This document shows, piece after piece, positions 47,093 to 56,999 of a stretch of 64,000 nt of DNA. This stretch comes from Liolophura sinensis (lineage: Eukaryota > Mollusca > Polyplacophora > Chitonida > Chitonidae). Under the pieces are notes generated by a model. That model was not told the DNA's origin and did not search any database. It saw only the letters and a list, made by a program, of their open reading frames with translations. The position numbers and the translations under genes are program-made. Positions within the stretch are counted from its first letter, which is position 1. Every line of letters starts with the position of its first letter. The DNA is taken from NCBI RefSeq assembly GCF_032854445.1, contig NC_088301.1, forward strand, positions 3,472,001 through 3,536,000. The letters run 5' to 3'.

Positions 47093-47364
47093 GTCGGGGT
47101 GTGCATACGTATGTTCTGTAAACTTGCCATACGGAAAGTGATTTCTCAAAACATACTCATTTGGGCTCAACTGGAAACTGTCTACCTGACCTCAGTTCAC
47201 TAATTTTTAACATGAGTAGTCTGATACGAATGGCAGATTTATCGCTAAAATACCCTGTGAGAAATGTCCAAAGTAAACCGACGGAAAAAGTCAGATTATA
47301 TTCTTGATTATATAAATGATGAGCATTGCCATGTGTGTTGCACAACCACTACTAATCTGTTATA

Positions 47365-47455
47365 GAGTTTCCGTGACCGAGTTGTTAACCTGTTAGAGCA
47401 GAATAATGACTCAGGAACACCTCACCAGTCTAGTCAAAATGTGAGTTCAAGTCCA
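47365..47455 (+). mobile_element. Old SINE-I head in the 5' flank of the pseudogene
   Basis: It is the counterpart of 40229-40323 (TTTCCGTGACCGAGTTGTTA, GTGAGTTCAAGTCCA) and retains an AATGACTCAGGAAC segment closer to the SINE-I consensus. A MITE-like element begins at its right end. Confidence 0.75.
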
Positions 47456-47648
47456 GGGTCCAGTTTCACGAAACTTCCAGTAAATTCCAGTAAATTGCTT
47501 AAGTCTGGGGTATTTTTTCTTAAGTCCAGGATGAAGCGTTTCTTAGCAAAACTTAAATTAAACACTTCATAGGTATAGTATTATGTTGCTTAAGCAAAAC
47601 ACTCTTACTTAAGTAAAATAACTTAAGAAATTTTGTGAAACCGCACCC
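47456..47648. mobile_element. MITE-like element, 193 bp
   Basis: The left end GGGTCCAGTTTCACGAAAC and the right end (reverse complement GGGTGCGGTTTCACAAAAT) form imperfect terminal inverted repeats, with several internal CTTAAG palindromes. The flanks of A and C run across the site without it (GTCCAGCTCTTATAG). It resembles the element at 20542-20679 at its ends. Confidence 0.78.
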
Positions 47649-50520
47649 TGCTATTATAGATAGATAATAATGATGTAGTACCACTAAACCAAGATAATGG
47701 TACGCGTCTCAGTATTACAACTGTGTATGCTTCCTGCTTTTCCATTCTGGGGGCGGATTTTGACAAGTCTCTAAACAGGAATAACTTTTTGTCGGTTACC
47801 GCTACCCTGTTCATGCCTTATTTGGATAATTAACCCAATCAAAGCTAATAATATATGTGGACTTTTTAAGTGGAAAAAGTGGAAAACTAAAAAAGCCAAT
47901 GCCAGTTGTTTCTTTTATAAGACGTCTTTTCAGTGCTTTTAATGCTGTAAAAAGTTATTTTCCTTTTTTTGTTTTTGTTGTTGTTTTTTGTTGTTGATTG
48001 TTTGTTTGTTTGTTTTTTTTTCTTTGTTTTTTCTGGTGACAAGAGATGACAAGCAACAACAGTGGTGTTACCTGTGTAATATTGATTGATTCATACCATT
48101 CCCAAAAGCGGTTGGTAGCATTTCTTGATGAGGCTGTTCATGATGTGGTGACGTCACTGTTTCCAGCTTCCAAATGTATATGAACAATGGAACCAACCAT
48201 TTCTTAGAGTATATATTCCAAACTTTATTACCGAACTCAGTGAAAATAACAACATTATTTGTACAACAATTATAATAAACATATCATTGATAAAATCTAG
48301 CAAACTGCATTCAGTATGTACGTATAGAAAATTGCTGTTCAGAAAATCACAAACATATCAACTTACCAATGCCAATTTAGAAAATAAAATACAAGAGAGA
48401 TATCCTGATCTTTTTCTTTTATGCCAATATTAAGTACACACATTTTTTTTAACTCTCTCGAACACTTATCTACTTGAATATACATAATACAGAAGACGCA
48501 AGGAAACTGTTACTACTGCCTATCTTTGTTTCATATTAACATAAGCTTGTTTTTCAATAGAGTGCAACTTTCAAATAGGACAGCTGTATGCAGGTAAGAG
48601 CTGCACATCTTTACTTTGAAGTAACAGAGGTTCGTCAACTCTTAAATACGATAATTAACCTAAATAATTATACACAATATAATGCACTACAACAATACAG
48701 TATTCCATACTCAAACACACATTCGCAATCCTGCTGACGATCCAAAATATCTATAGACTTAAATATATCCTGAGATTATAAAACAAGTAAATCACTGAAG
48801 CGAAACTAAATTCATATATTAAATGCATGTATAAAATGCATCAATAAAGAAATGAAAGACGCAAAAGCAGTTGCACGGCACTTTCAATGTCACATATATA
48901 CACAAGAACCTTTACAGAACCCTTTCTAAAATATTTACATTACCCACATATGTGCTATGCGCGTTTACCGCCTTTTTAAGCGTACATAAAAGTTTTATAT
49001 ATTATTACAGTCAAATGTATAGTTTCTGTAGCGTCCATTCTTCACATATGTATGGATGTACCCTTCAACAACCTAGACCTACACAGCCTCAGAAAGTTGT
49101 GGAATATCACAATACACTGATACAGTACAGCAGTATTAGAATACTCAGCTTTGCATGGTGCGGTCCTTGCTGACAGTTCTAATATGTATGTACTCAGTGA
49201 GGTACGAGGCTTATCAGATTCTATGGGCTCAGAACAGATCTTTTGTGAAAAATACAAATAACACTCATCTTGCGTGCCTGGTTGCGTGTAGGCCTATACC
49301 GTCTTTATTAACTGACAAGAACGATAAGTGGGTCAAAGCTTTCGGTCCTATTGTATCCACCCTACAAAACTATTCATATTGGATGAACAATTATGTCTTT
49401 AAGCATTTTATTTAACTATTCAGCCTGATACGTTATTAATATATACTGACATCAGAATGTATGTCACACAAACACATGCATAAAAGAAATGCTGGGTTTT
49501 CTAATGACTCAGCGCTGTTACCTTCACCCCAAAAAATGTTGATCCTCTAAATAAGGCGCTCAATGGCTCCTATCGCCTAAAGCGATCCAAACCCGATCGG
49601 TCTATCGCCAATGAGGTCGCAAGATCGAATCAAGCTTTTGCTGGCTCAACGGTGACTTTAAGTCAAAACGTGCATCAGGTAGCTGACGTCATGACGGCAA
49701 TAAAATCCTTGGCTGCTAGAAACAGTGAGAAACCGGCAATCGCTGGTAGAACGTGACGAACCTCCCAGCGTGCGGCCATGAGCCATTCGCCATTCGCCAG
49801 CTAGGTGCAGGATTACTTTTTCAAGCAAGAAGTTTATGTAAATTAATAACATGGATTTTATGTGTCTTTGGGAAACATGTACAGGAATCGCCTGGTTTTT
49901 ATATGGACATTGCTTATGTACATGTATATTGCGCCTGGACAGCGTTTGTTTATGTGATATTGTAGATGGTGTATCAGATGTATGTATAAGTACAGCAAAG
50001 AAACAAAAACTTCACTTATTCCAAAAAACAATCTAAACATAATATTTCTTGACAACACAGCAGAATCACCTCAACTAAGGGGAAATCTAGCTACTCTTGC
50101 ACACAATCTGACTGTTTCACACGGAACTATCCTCTTCAATCTGGTTAACAATCACTGACATAAGTTATACCAGTGTTTTGCACGAGTACACCAGCCCAAA
50201 GGGCCAGTGAAAATATTGACCCTCGGCGAATATGGTAGTTTACCCAAGTAGATTGACAAATCACAGGCCTAGAATTTTCTCTGGATTGTGATAACTAAAT
50301 ATATACTGTGATTGTATATAGCAAAGTACTGTATTCAATGGTGTATTAGGATTTTACAATAATGAACTATATAGTTTTTCCACTAGAAATGGAAAAGGCA
50401 ATCAAATGAAATTATCCAGCTGAAATCATTAGAGACTTTCTATTTGAAAGTAGTTCCGCTCTTCCACACTATATTTGTTCGTCATACTGAAAAAGAGTAT
50501 TGTAATTCTCCGTCACTATA
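47649..50520. other. Intergenic flank between the pseudogene and B
   Basis: The 5' flank of the pseudogene gives way to the 3' flank of B (from about 48563). A poly-T/GTTT stretch lies at about 47960-48030. Landmarks are shared with 34660-36494 and 57247-59074. No gene is supported; the recurrent short plus-strand frame (48871-49173) is shorter than in C. Confidence 0.65.
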
Positions 50521-53514
50521 TCATGCACGGAAACCCGAGTTTTCGTGTGCAGTTGATCTGTTAATCCTCTCATATATGTTCCCATCTTCAGTTTGACTCT
50601 CGTTGTTCGGATGTCGAATATTCACGCTGTTTATTTCGCCCGGCTCTGCTTGAGCAGACACATTTGTGGGTACATATGCAGGGTTTGTCGACACAGATTG
50701 TGAATAACCAGGCTCGGTGTCAAGGGAGGAATCATTCGGCTGATTCTGACCTGATCTACGCTTTCGTACACACAGGCAAATCGTCACAGCTCCTGCTAAC
50801 AGAACACATAACCCCAAAGCTGAGGCTAAGCCAATAACGACACCACCTTCAGCAAAAGGTGTTTCGTTTCTTGCAGAGATTACCGGTATACCCGTACAAA
50901 CCGCCGGGCCCTTCCTCCGTGAACGTACCACAGCGAAAACACATATGTTGTAAGTCGTGTCCATTGACAGATCGTCAAGAAGCACCTTTTCTGTTTCCGG
51001 GTGAACTAAAGTGGATCCCCCCATACCAATATCATTCACTGGGTGATATTTGACTCTGTAACCTGTCATCATCCCGGGTCCAGTCTTCGTCCAGGTAACG
51101 CTGACCACACCGTTTTCAACAGTCACAGTTAGATTTGACAGTTTTATATTGGAGTCCTGTTCACACAGCCATCTAGTCTTATCACTGACTGACACAGAAA
51201 CACTGCTGGAACATGCCGATAACGGAAAACACACGGCGAGATACCCGGTAAAGGCCCGAGGAGAATGACAGCGTACCAAGTCTATCTTGTCTGGCATGGT
51301 GCCGTTCCTTAACCCAGCAATCTCACATCCACACGTTAAGGGGTTACCTGTCAGAAACAGCTCCGGAAATCTATTGCTAATATTAAAGCTGTTTAAACTG
51401 ATAATATCGTTGTCACGGAGGTCGAGGTGGTAAAGCAGTTCATATCGATCAAAGGTCTCAGTAGTTACACGATGGAGTCTGTTCCCGGAAAGGTAGAGGT
51501 ATTGAAGTTTATACTCGGGAGAATCAGTCTTGGGCATCAGGTCACCGAAAACCTCCAACCTGTTGTTCCGCAGATCCAGTTTGTAAACTATGCCAAGACA
51601 GGCTTCCGGGGAAATATACGAGATAGCGTTATTAGAGAGGTTTAATGTAATTTCATAGTTCCGGAACACTACAGGTGCTGACCTGCCACCAGGTATCAAT
51701 ACTTCTCCACCAGGTTTAACTTTGATATCTACTGGTAGTTTTGTTACGTTTACATATGTGTTGAAGGAAAGGTCAGCATTTAAACGTAAACTTACATCGC
51801 CATCTTGTTTCTCATGAAAAAGGAATTGAATGGCTTCGTTTATGAAGTTATGTTTTGCAGAAACTTTAATATAAGAACGGTCAGAAAATTCAGTCGGATG
51901 TTCTACTTCTATTACTAAACTGTCTTGGATTTGATTGTTGTCACATACAATTAAGTTGTCCGTGTAATGATTATTCCTATAAGGGATTTTTACGTTAAGT
52001 GCAGTTATCTTGTTGTTCGAAACGTTAAGTCTAGAGCTAGCTGTATGGGAATTCCTTAATAAGAGGGGACCTTGGATATTGTTCATTGACAGATCCAAAG
52101 AGACGTTCCATGCATTATCAGGAACCTTATCTAAACTACAGTTCCTTAGACGAACTTCTAGCATTGTTGCCAGTGTCGGTATTACGTCCGCGGGGATATA
52201 CTTTAGAGGATTGTGAGATAAATCAAGCATCCTTAACCCTTTGAGATGACCAAGTAACTTTCCCAACCATTTCCAGGAAGTGCTTGACAACTCGTTACTT
52301 TTTAAGTTCACTTCGCGTAATGAATTCTTAATGACATAAAATAACACTTCGCTCAGAAAGGATATCTGGTTGTTCTCTAAATGTAAGGCCCGTAGACGTG
52401 AAACGTTGAAAAACACGTCAGGGCCTATGTCTATAAGTTGATTGCCACTTAGATCCAATGTGCTGAGTGAAGATAAATTCCTAAACGAACCTGCTTGCAT
52501 ATTTCGGATAGCATTACCGGTCAAATTAAGGTAGTTTAAAACAGGAAAATCAACAAACGCATCTCTGTTAATCAATGTCAATTTGTTAAGACTAAGAAAT
52601 ATGAACGTCACTTTAGACAGGCCAACAAACATCCTAGGTCCAATCTCTCTTAGCCTGTTGTCATGAAGACTCAATCCGTAAAGATTTGTCAGTCCTGCAA
52701 AAGTTTCAGGTAACAAATGAGTCAATTTGTTTCTCATCAGGCTAATATATCCAAGTCGCCTAAGATTCCTAAAAGTTCTCTTTGAGAGGCCACTAATTCT
52801 GTTGTTTCGTAAGTAAAGGTTTTCCAAATTCGTCAAGTCATCGAAAAGATTGTCGTCTAGCGATGTAAGTTTGTTGAAATCGAGATCCAAAGTTTTCAGC
52901 TCCGTCAATCCATGGAACATATAATCGTGTAGAACAGATATGTTATTGTGCGACAAATCCAGGGTAGTCAGTTCATTAAGTTCACCGAATGCCGCAAGCT
53001 CAATGCGGGACATTCCATTTGCACTTAAATCTAATGTCTGTAGACGTGGAAAATGCTCGAAATCGCTTGGTCTTACGGTAATAATGCTATTGTTACGCAG
53101 ATCCAGTTTTGTGATCGAGCTGAACCTGGCTAGAGCGCAGCTCGGTACACGGTTCAACAAGTTGTTTGGCAAATATATCCTTGACACTTTTTCGCCTATA
53201 CCGCTGAAGTCTGAACAGTTCAATTCCGATATCCCAGTGAACTGTATGTCTAGGTTGCTGATGTTCAAACCGCTGAATGTTCCGTCATGAATGTACATCA
53301 CACCTGGGTTTCCGCGAATTTGCAAATCGTAAAACCGAAAGTGTGACATACCCAGGAATGGGATGTAAGGTGTAGACATTTTATCACAGATAATGTTACT
53401 GTTATTTCGTCTGGCACAGGTACACTGTGGTTGAATATGGCAAACCTCGCTGTACACAGTCGCTAACCCGATGGCAAGACAAACGAGAATACAACAGGGT
53501 AATCCACCAGCCAT
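50521..53514 (-). CDS. Receptor B: LRR-FN3 single-pass membrane protein, intronless
   Basis: This intact gene has 997 residues from the ATG at 53514 and the same architecture as A. It is the most different of the three intact copies, with about 40-50 residue changes. Examples are CARRN in the N-cap, FYDLQIRGNPGV before the LRRs, FIFLSLNKLTLI in the LRRs, TGYRVKYHP and RSRRKGPAVCTGIP in and after FN3. The main oddity is the tail: SVYIRRP is SVNIRHP and AYENT is AHENS, so two tail tyrosines present in A and C are gone. A new one (PAYVPT) appears, and NIYERI is kept. The extracellular frame is open and motif-complete, so it looks functional, possibly with different signalling. Confidence 0.93.
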   Translation of the reverse strand: MAGGLPCCILVCLAIGLATVYSEVCHIQPQCTCARRNNSNIICDKMSTPYIPFLGMSHFRFYDLQIRGNPGVMYIHDGTFSGLNISNLDIQFTGISELNCSDFSGIGEKVSRIYLPNNLLNRVPSCALARFSSITKLDLRNNSIITVRPSDFEHFPRLQTLDLSANGMSRIELAAFGELNELTTLDLSHNNISVLHDYMFHGLTELKTLDLDFNKLTSLDDNLFDDLTNLENLYLRNNRISGLSKRTFRNLRRLGYISLMRNKLTHLLPETFAGLTNLYGLSLHDNRLREIGPRMFVGLSKVTFIFLSLNKLTLINRDAFVDFPVLNYLNLTGNAIRNMQAGSFRNLSSLSTLDLSGNQLIDIGPDVFFNVSRLRALHLENNQISFLSEVLFYVIKNSLREVNLKSNELSSTSWKWLGKLLGHLKGLRMLDLSHNPLKYIPADVIPTLATMLEVRLRNCSLDKVPDNAWNVSLDLSMNNIQGPLLLRNSHTASSRLNVSNNKITALNVKIPYRNNHYTDNLIVCDNNQIQDSLVIEVEHPTEFSDRSYIKVSAKHNFINEAIQFLFHEKQDGDVSLRLNADLSFNTYVNVTKLPVDIKVKPGGEVLIPGGRSAPVVFRNYEITLNLSNNAISYISPEACLGIVYKLDLRNNRLEVFGDLMPKTDSPEYKLQYLYLSGNRLHRVTTETFDRYELLYHLDLRDNDIISLNSFNISNRFPELFLTGNPLTCGCEIAGLRNGTMPDKIDLVRCHSPRAFTGYLAVCFPLSACSSSVSVSVSDKTRWLCEQDSNIKLSNLTVTVENGVVSVTWTKTGPGMMTGYRVKYHPVNDIGMGGSTLVHPETEKVLLDDLSMDTTYNICVFAVVRSRRKGPAVCTGIPVISARNETPFAEGGVVIGLASALGLCVLLAGAVTICLCVRKRRSGQNQPNDSSLDTEPGYSQSVSTNPAYVPTNVSAQAEPGEINSVNIRHPNNESQTEDGNIYERINRSTAHENSGFRA

Positions 53515-53561
53515 TTTGTCCACTTTCAGTTAGCCAACTGATGGTACTTGCCCAGTCTCCA

Positions 53562-53570
53562 CATATATAC
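53562..53570 (-). promoter_or_regulatory. TATA-like box of receptor B (variant)
   Basis: It sits at the same position as in A and C but reads GTATATATGTG on the minus strand (TATATAC on the plus strand, against TATATAAG in the others). About 48-56 bp separate it from the ATG, and a 4-bp longer leader (CTTT/CTGT type) is visible. Confidence 0.5.
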
Positions 53571-54417
53571 GCCGGGGTGTGCATATATATGTTCTGTAAA
53601 CTTGTCAAACAGGAAGTGACTTCTCAAAACATACCCAGTTAGGCGCATCTGGAAACCTTCTACTAGCCCTTTTGTAAAGAGTTCATAATTTGAATGGAAG
53701 CTTGACTCCGTCTTGAAAGAATCGGTTTTACATTTGAGTGTATAATTTGTTTGGTGGAACTTGCTCTACCAGTTCACTGTGAGGAACACTCATCAGAATA
53801 TTGCACACAACTGGTCCCTGCTGCCTTAAAGAGATTTGACGTATATATGCCTCTTTACAACCGTATATCTTACAGTTTACTTAAAATTGTAATTTATGTA
53901 TTTGAATGGTGTTTGTCAAGATATTTTTTGCCTGTGTACGACGGCCGTCACAGAGCGATGTAAATCACTGGATTTTGCCAGATATATGTACCTGACAATC
54001 CTCGTGAGTCATTTATTTACAGCCACTCGCGAAACAGTGGAAGCTAGATTAGAGCATACGACTTCATGCAATAGTCTTTACAGTCGCAGCGTGGAGAACT
54101 CTTTTGACGCCTGCGCAAGCAAAAATCCTTGCTCTGTTTGGAATGTCACCCTTTCCTAAAACAGCCGACATCTGTCCGCTAATTTTGAATATGGATGATC
54201 CGGTATAAATGACAGATTTGTGGCTAAAATTACCCTGGGATAGATATCCAAAGTAAAACGAGGACAAAACTCAAATTATAAACTTGATCATAAAAATGAT
54301 TTATCTAATATATTTGGTTGTTCTTTTATGGTGTACTAAAGAATACTTCACTCATACGACTTCGGCCATAGAAATGAAGAATCTAGCCCCTTGTGCTAGA
54401 CAAACCGTGTTCAATCC
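53571..54417. other. 5' flank of receptor B
   Basis: It is homologous to the 5' flank of A including the segment lost in C. A degenerate 3' part of a SINE-I (minus strand, ACTCATACGACTTCGGCC) lies at about 54296-54372. No gene is seen. Confidence 0.65.
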
Positions 54418-54490
54418 GTTATGGAGCCTGACTGAGTTGGTAACCAGCTAGCGCAGAACAATGACCCAGGAACATCTAACCAGGACACAG
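54418..54490 (+). mobile_element. Old SINE-I head in the 5' flank of B
   Basis: GGAGCCTGACTGAGTTGGTA, then GCTAGCGCAGAACAATGACC and CAGGAACATCTAACCAG, match the SINE-I head and the copies upstream of A, the pseudogene and C. It is cut off before box B. Confidence 0.7.
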
Positions 54491-54566
54491 CCCCCCATTA
54501 CGAATGTAATTCTGCGTATTTTAGGGTGCAAAGTCTTTTTTTCGCTGCCAGCCTGCCATTTTCGGT

Positions 54567-54861
54567 GTACATCCAGGGTCGAGTCACACCTAAGACTTTA
54601 AAAGATGGATTTGCAGCTTCCTCGCTTGGCATTCAGCATGAAGGGGATACTGCAACGACCTCTTGACCCGTATCAGTATAATGGCTGGGGCAGGGCAGTT
54701 TACTTGCCTTCGGTAAGGTGTCTCAGTGAAGCAGCACTAGATAAAAGCGCGGTGGAATCCGTCCTGCATCAATGAGGCACATTACATGCATTCTAAGGAT
54801 TCCTTCGTCGTCATATGACTGAAAAATTGTTAAGTTCGACGTTAAACCCCAAGCACCCTGT
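54567..54861 (+). mobile_element. SINE-II, 5'-truncated copy
   Basis: It starts near the box B region (GGGTCGAGTCACACCTAAGA) and continues to the complete tail (CGTCGTCATATGACTGAAAA, GACGTTAAACCCCAAGCAC). The box A part is missing. Confidence 0.9.
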
Positions 54862-54955
54862 TTTAAAGTTCATAAAATGGATAAAGCAGGTCGCATTATA
54901 ACTTTTTCAGGCGTTTAACGCTAAATGAGCAGTAATGTCTTTCATAAATGACGGA

Positions 54956-55330
54956 ACCAGGCGAACCTCGCATCGCAAAGCCATAGTGGCCTTTGCCCAC
55001 TCTAGCAGGCGAACCTCCCAGGGTAAAACGATAGAGAACGCCCTTTGCCGACTACCAGGCGAACATCCCAGCGTAAAGCCATAGTGTCCTTTGTCAACTG
55101 TACCAGGCGAGCCTCCCAGCGTAAAGCCATAGAGAACGCCCTTTGTTGACGGTACCAGACGAACATCCCATCGTAAAGCCATAGTGGCCTTTGCCGACTC
55201 TACCAGGCGAACCTTCCGGCGTAAAACCAAAGAGGCTGCCCTTTGGTGATGGTATCAGACGAGCCCCCTTCGTAAAGCCATATTGCACTTTGCCAATCCT
55301 AGCAGGCGAACCTCCTACGTAAAACGATAG
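54956..55330. repeat. About 50-bp tandem repeat with a 100-bp dimer structure, about 7.5 copies
   Basis: Units of the form CCAGGCGAACCTCCCAGCGT followed by AAAGCCATAG start at 54961, 55009, 55059, 55107, 55159, 55207, 55259 and 55306, so spacings alternate about 48 and 50-52 bp. Units ending GTGGCCTTTGCC alternate with units ending AGAACGCCCTTTG. The unit resembles a single stretch in the normal receptor 3' flank (GACGAACCTCCCAGCGTGCG, GCCATGAG). Confidence 0.92.
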
Positions 55331-55399
55331 ATGTATCAGATCCATGTATGCATCCTCAGAAACGAAAAAATTCAATAGTATGAATCATTAAAAACATAA

Positions 55400-55756
55400 A
55401 TCCAACTTACTTGTCTATATTTCTTGACAAGACAGGAGAATCACCACAACTAAGTCGAAATCTAGCTACAATACCAGTGTATCAGACAAGGCACTAGCTT
55501 CTTCATTCTGGTTAACAATTATTCGATGGTTATGGTTTATTAAACGCCATCCAACTATATCTTCAGGCGCAATTTTGTCAGTAGACATAGTGAAAGCTGG
55601 GCAAACAAGGCAAACAAAAGCGCTATAATATAATTTGACCCGCCCAATGACGGGTGTATAAAAATGACAGGACAACAGTTATGAGGCTGACATGATTGTC
55701 ATCATAGTTACTCATCATACATAACACGAGTGTTCCGTGTCTGTATCGTTATGACA
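55400..55756. other. Surviving 3' flank of the receptor relic
   Basis: ATTTCTTGACAAGACAGGAG, AATCACCACAACTAAG and GAAATCTAGCTAC match the 3' flank of A at about 36018-36070. This supports that the relic at 55757-56076 was once a whole array member. Confidence 0.65.
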
Positions 55757-56076
55757 TGTATCATAACTCGCGTTTTTGTTGGCAGCTGATTTGCCAATCC
55801 TCCCATACACGTTATCATGTTCAGTTTGACTATCGTCGGTCGAACGTTAAATATGCACAGTGGTTATTTTATCGTCCGTCTTTGTTGTGCCTAATGGATT
55901 TGTGACTTCGGTCGACACAGATTGTGGATTAGCAGGTGCAGTGTCAAGGGAGAAATAAGTCGATTGATTCTGACCTGCATGGTCAACGCTGACGTAAGCT
56001 AACAGAACACATAACCCCAAAGCTGTTACTGGGTCAATAACGACACCAACTTTAGCTTAAGGGGTTTGGTTTCTTG
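55757..56076 (-). pseudogene. 3'-end relic of a fifth receptor gene
   Basis: The sequence corresponds to the last part of A/B/C: the tail (with GTCGACACAGATTGTG and CAGTGTCAAGGGAG), the membrane span (CTAACAGAACACATAACCCC) and the start of the outer stalk (GGTTTGGTTTCTTG). It then stops at 56076, where the duplicated block begins. An internal deletion removes part of the membrane segment. Diagnostic bases (GATTAGCAGG, GGGAGAAAT) are shared with the pseudogene at 43.7-47.0 kb and not with A, B or C, so the relic belongs to the older subfamily. Confidence 0.88.
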
Positions 56077-56229
56077 GAAACCAGCTTGAGCAGGCTGAAC
56101 TAAAAGCAACGTCATTGCTGACTGGCTCCTAAGTCATTGCGCTTCACTAGCACGCTACACACTACGCCACGGAATGGTATTGACAAGTGCGTCGAAAAAC
56201 AACATTGGATGTGTATTATATTTACAGGT

Positions 56230-56464
56230 AAAAATCAGGTCAAAGCATACATTCGTGTACCAGTCATCAACCAAAAACGACGGGTCGGGTACGAAAATTG
56301 CAAGACCAATTCCCAAAATAAGGTACAAAACAAACTACTCAAGAATCAAGACAGTGTGTAAATTAGGACAAATAAATACAAAGAGTACTCAACTGTTTTC
56401 TGTGATGATGGAAAGGCGAAGGAAATGTTCTACGCGAATAAATTACATGCAAATCAGTAACTAA
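56230..56464 (+). repeat. Unclassified dispersed repeat, copy within the second duplication
   Basis: It is nearly identical to 33700-33940 and duplicated with it. It differs by a few bases and one frameshift-causing difference around AAGGTACAAAAC. Confidence 0.55.
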
Positions 56465-56999
56465 ATTCAGCACGATTAATATATTGCCCCTAACCCGGAG
56501 TTAGATAGAAAAAAAATCAATCATCAAATTGAGTTGCAGAGATTTCCGACGCTCTGTCCATATTTTCTTAAAAGAGAACTCTACTCATGGTAAAATTTAG
56601 GGAACTTGGACTGAAGGCGTTTGAAACATGGAGGACCCGTTCGTAAATTACATCCTAATACGGATAATTTACAACGTATATTCTGTTTTCGTATAGACAT
56701 CATGAGAGAAAAAACATTTTTCAGCCATTGCGGGTTAGACGTCGGATCTCACAAAAATGCACACACTTATTGGCTTGCAGGGGACCTTTCTGAACAATTG
56801 CCTTGTGAATTTGAATTCTCTCTTTACGAGCCTACTAGACACGATCACTTGATAACATCTGTTCAGGAAGGCTGGTCCTTACTAATAGCTGATCTCAAAA
56901 TGCTTGTATCTGAACATGTGTTGCTTTCTGGGAGGATTTCAGTGGTATGGTGAAAATATACACGTTTAAACGTTGAAGTTTTCAACAATTTTATAGATA

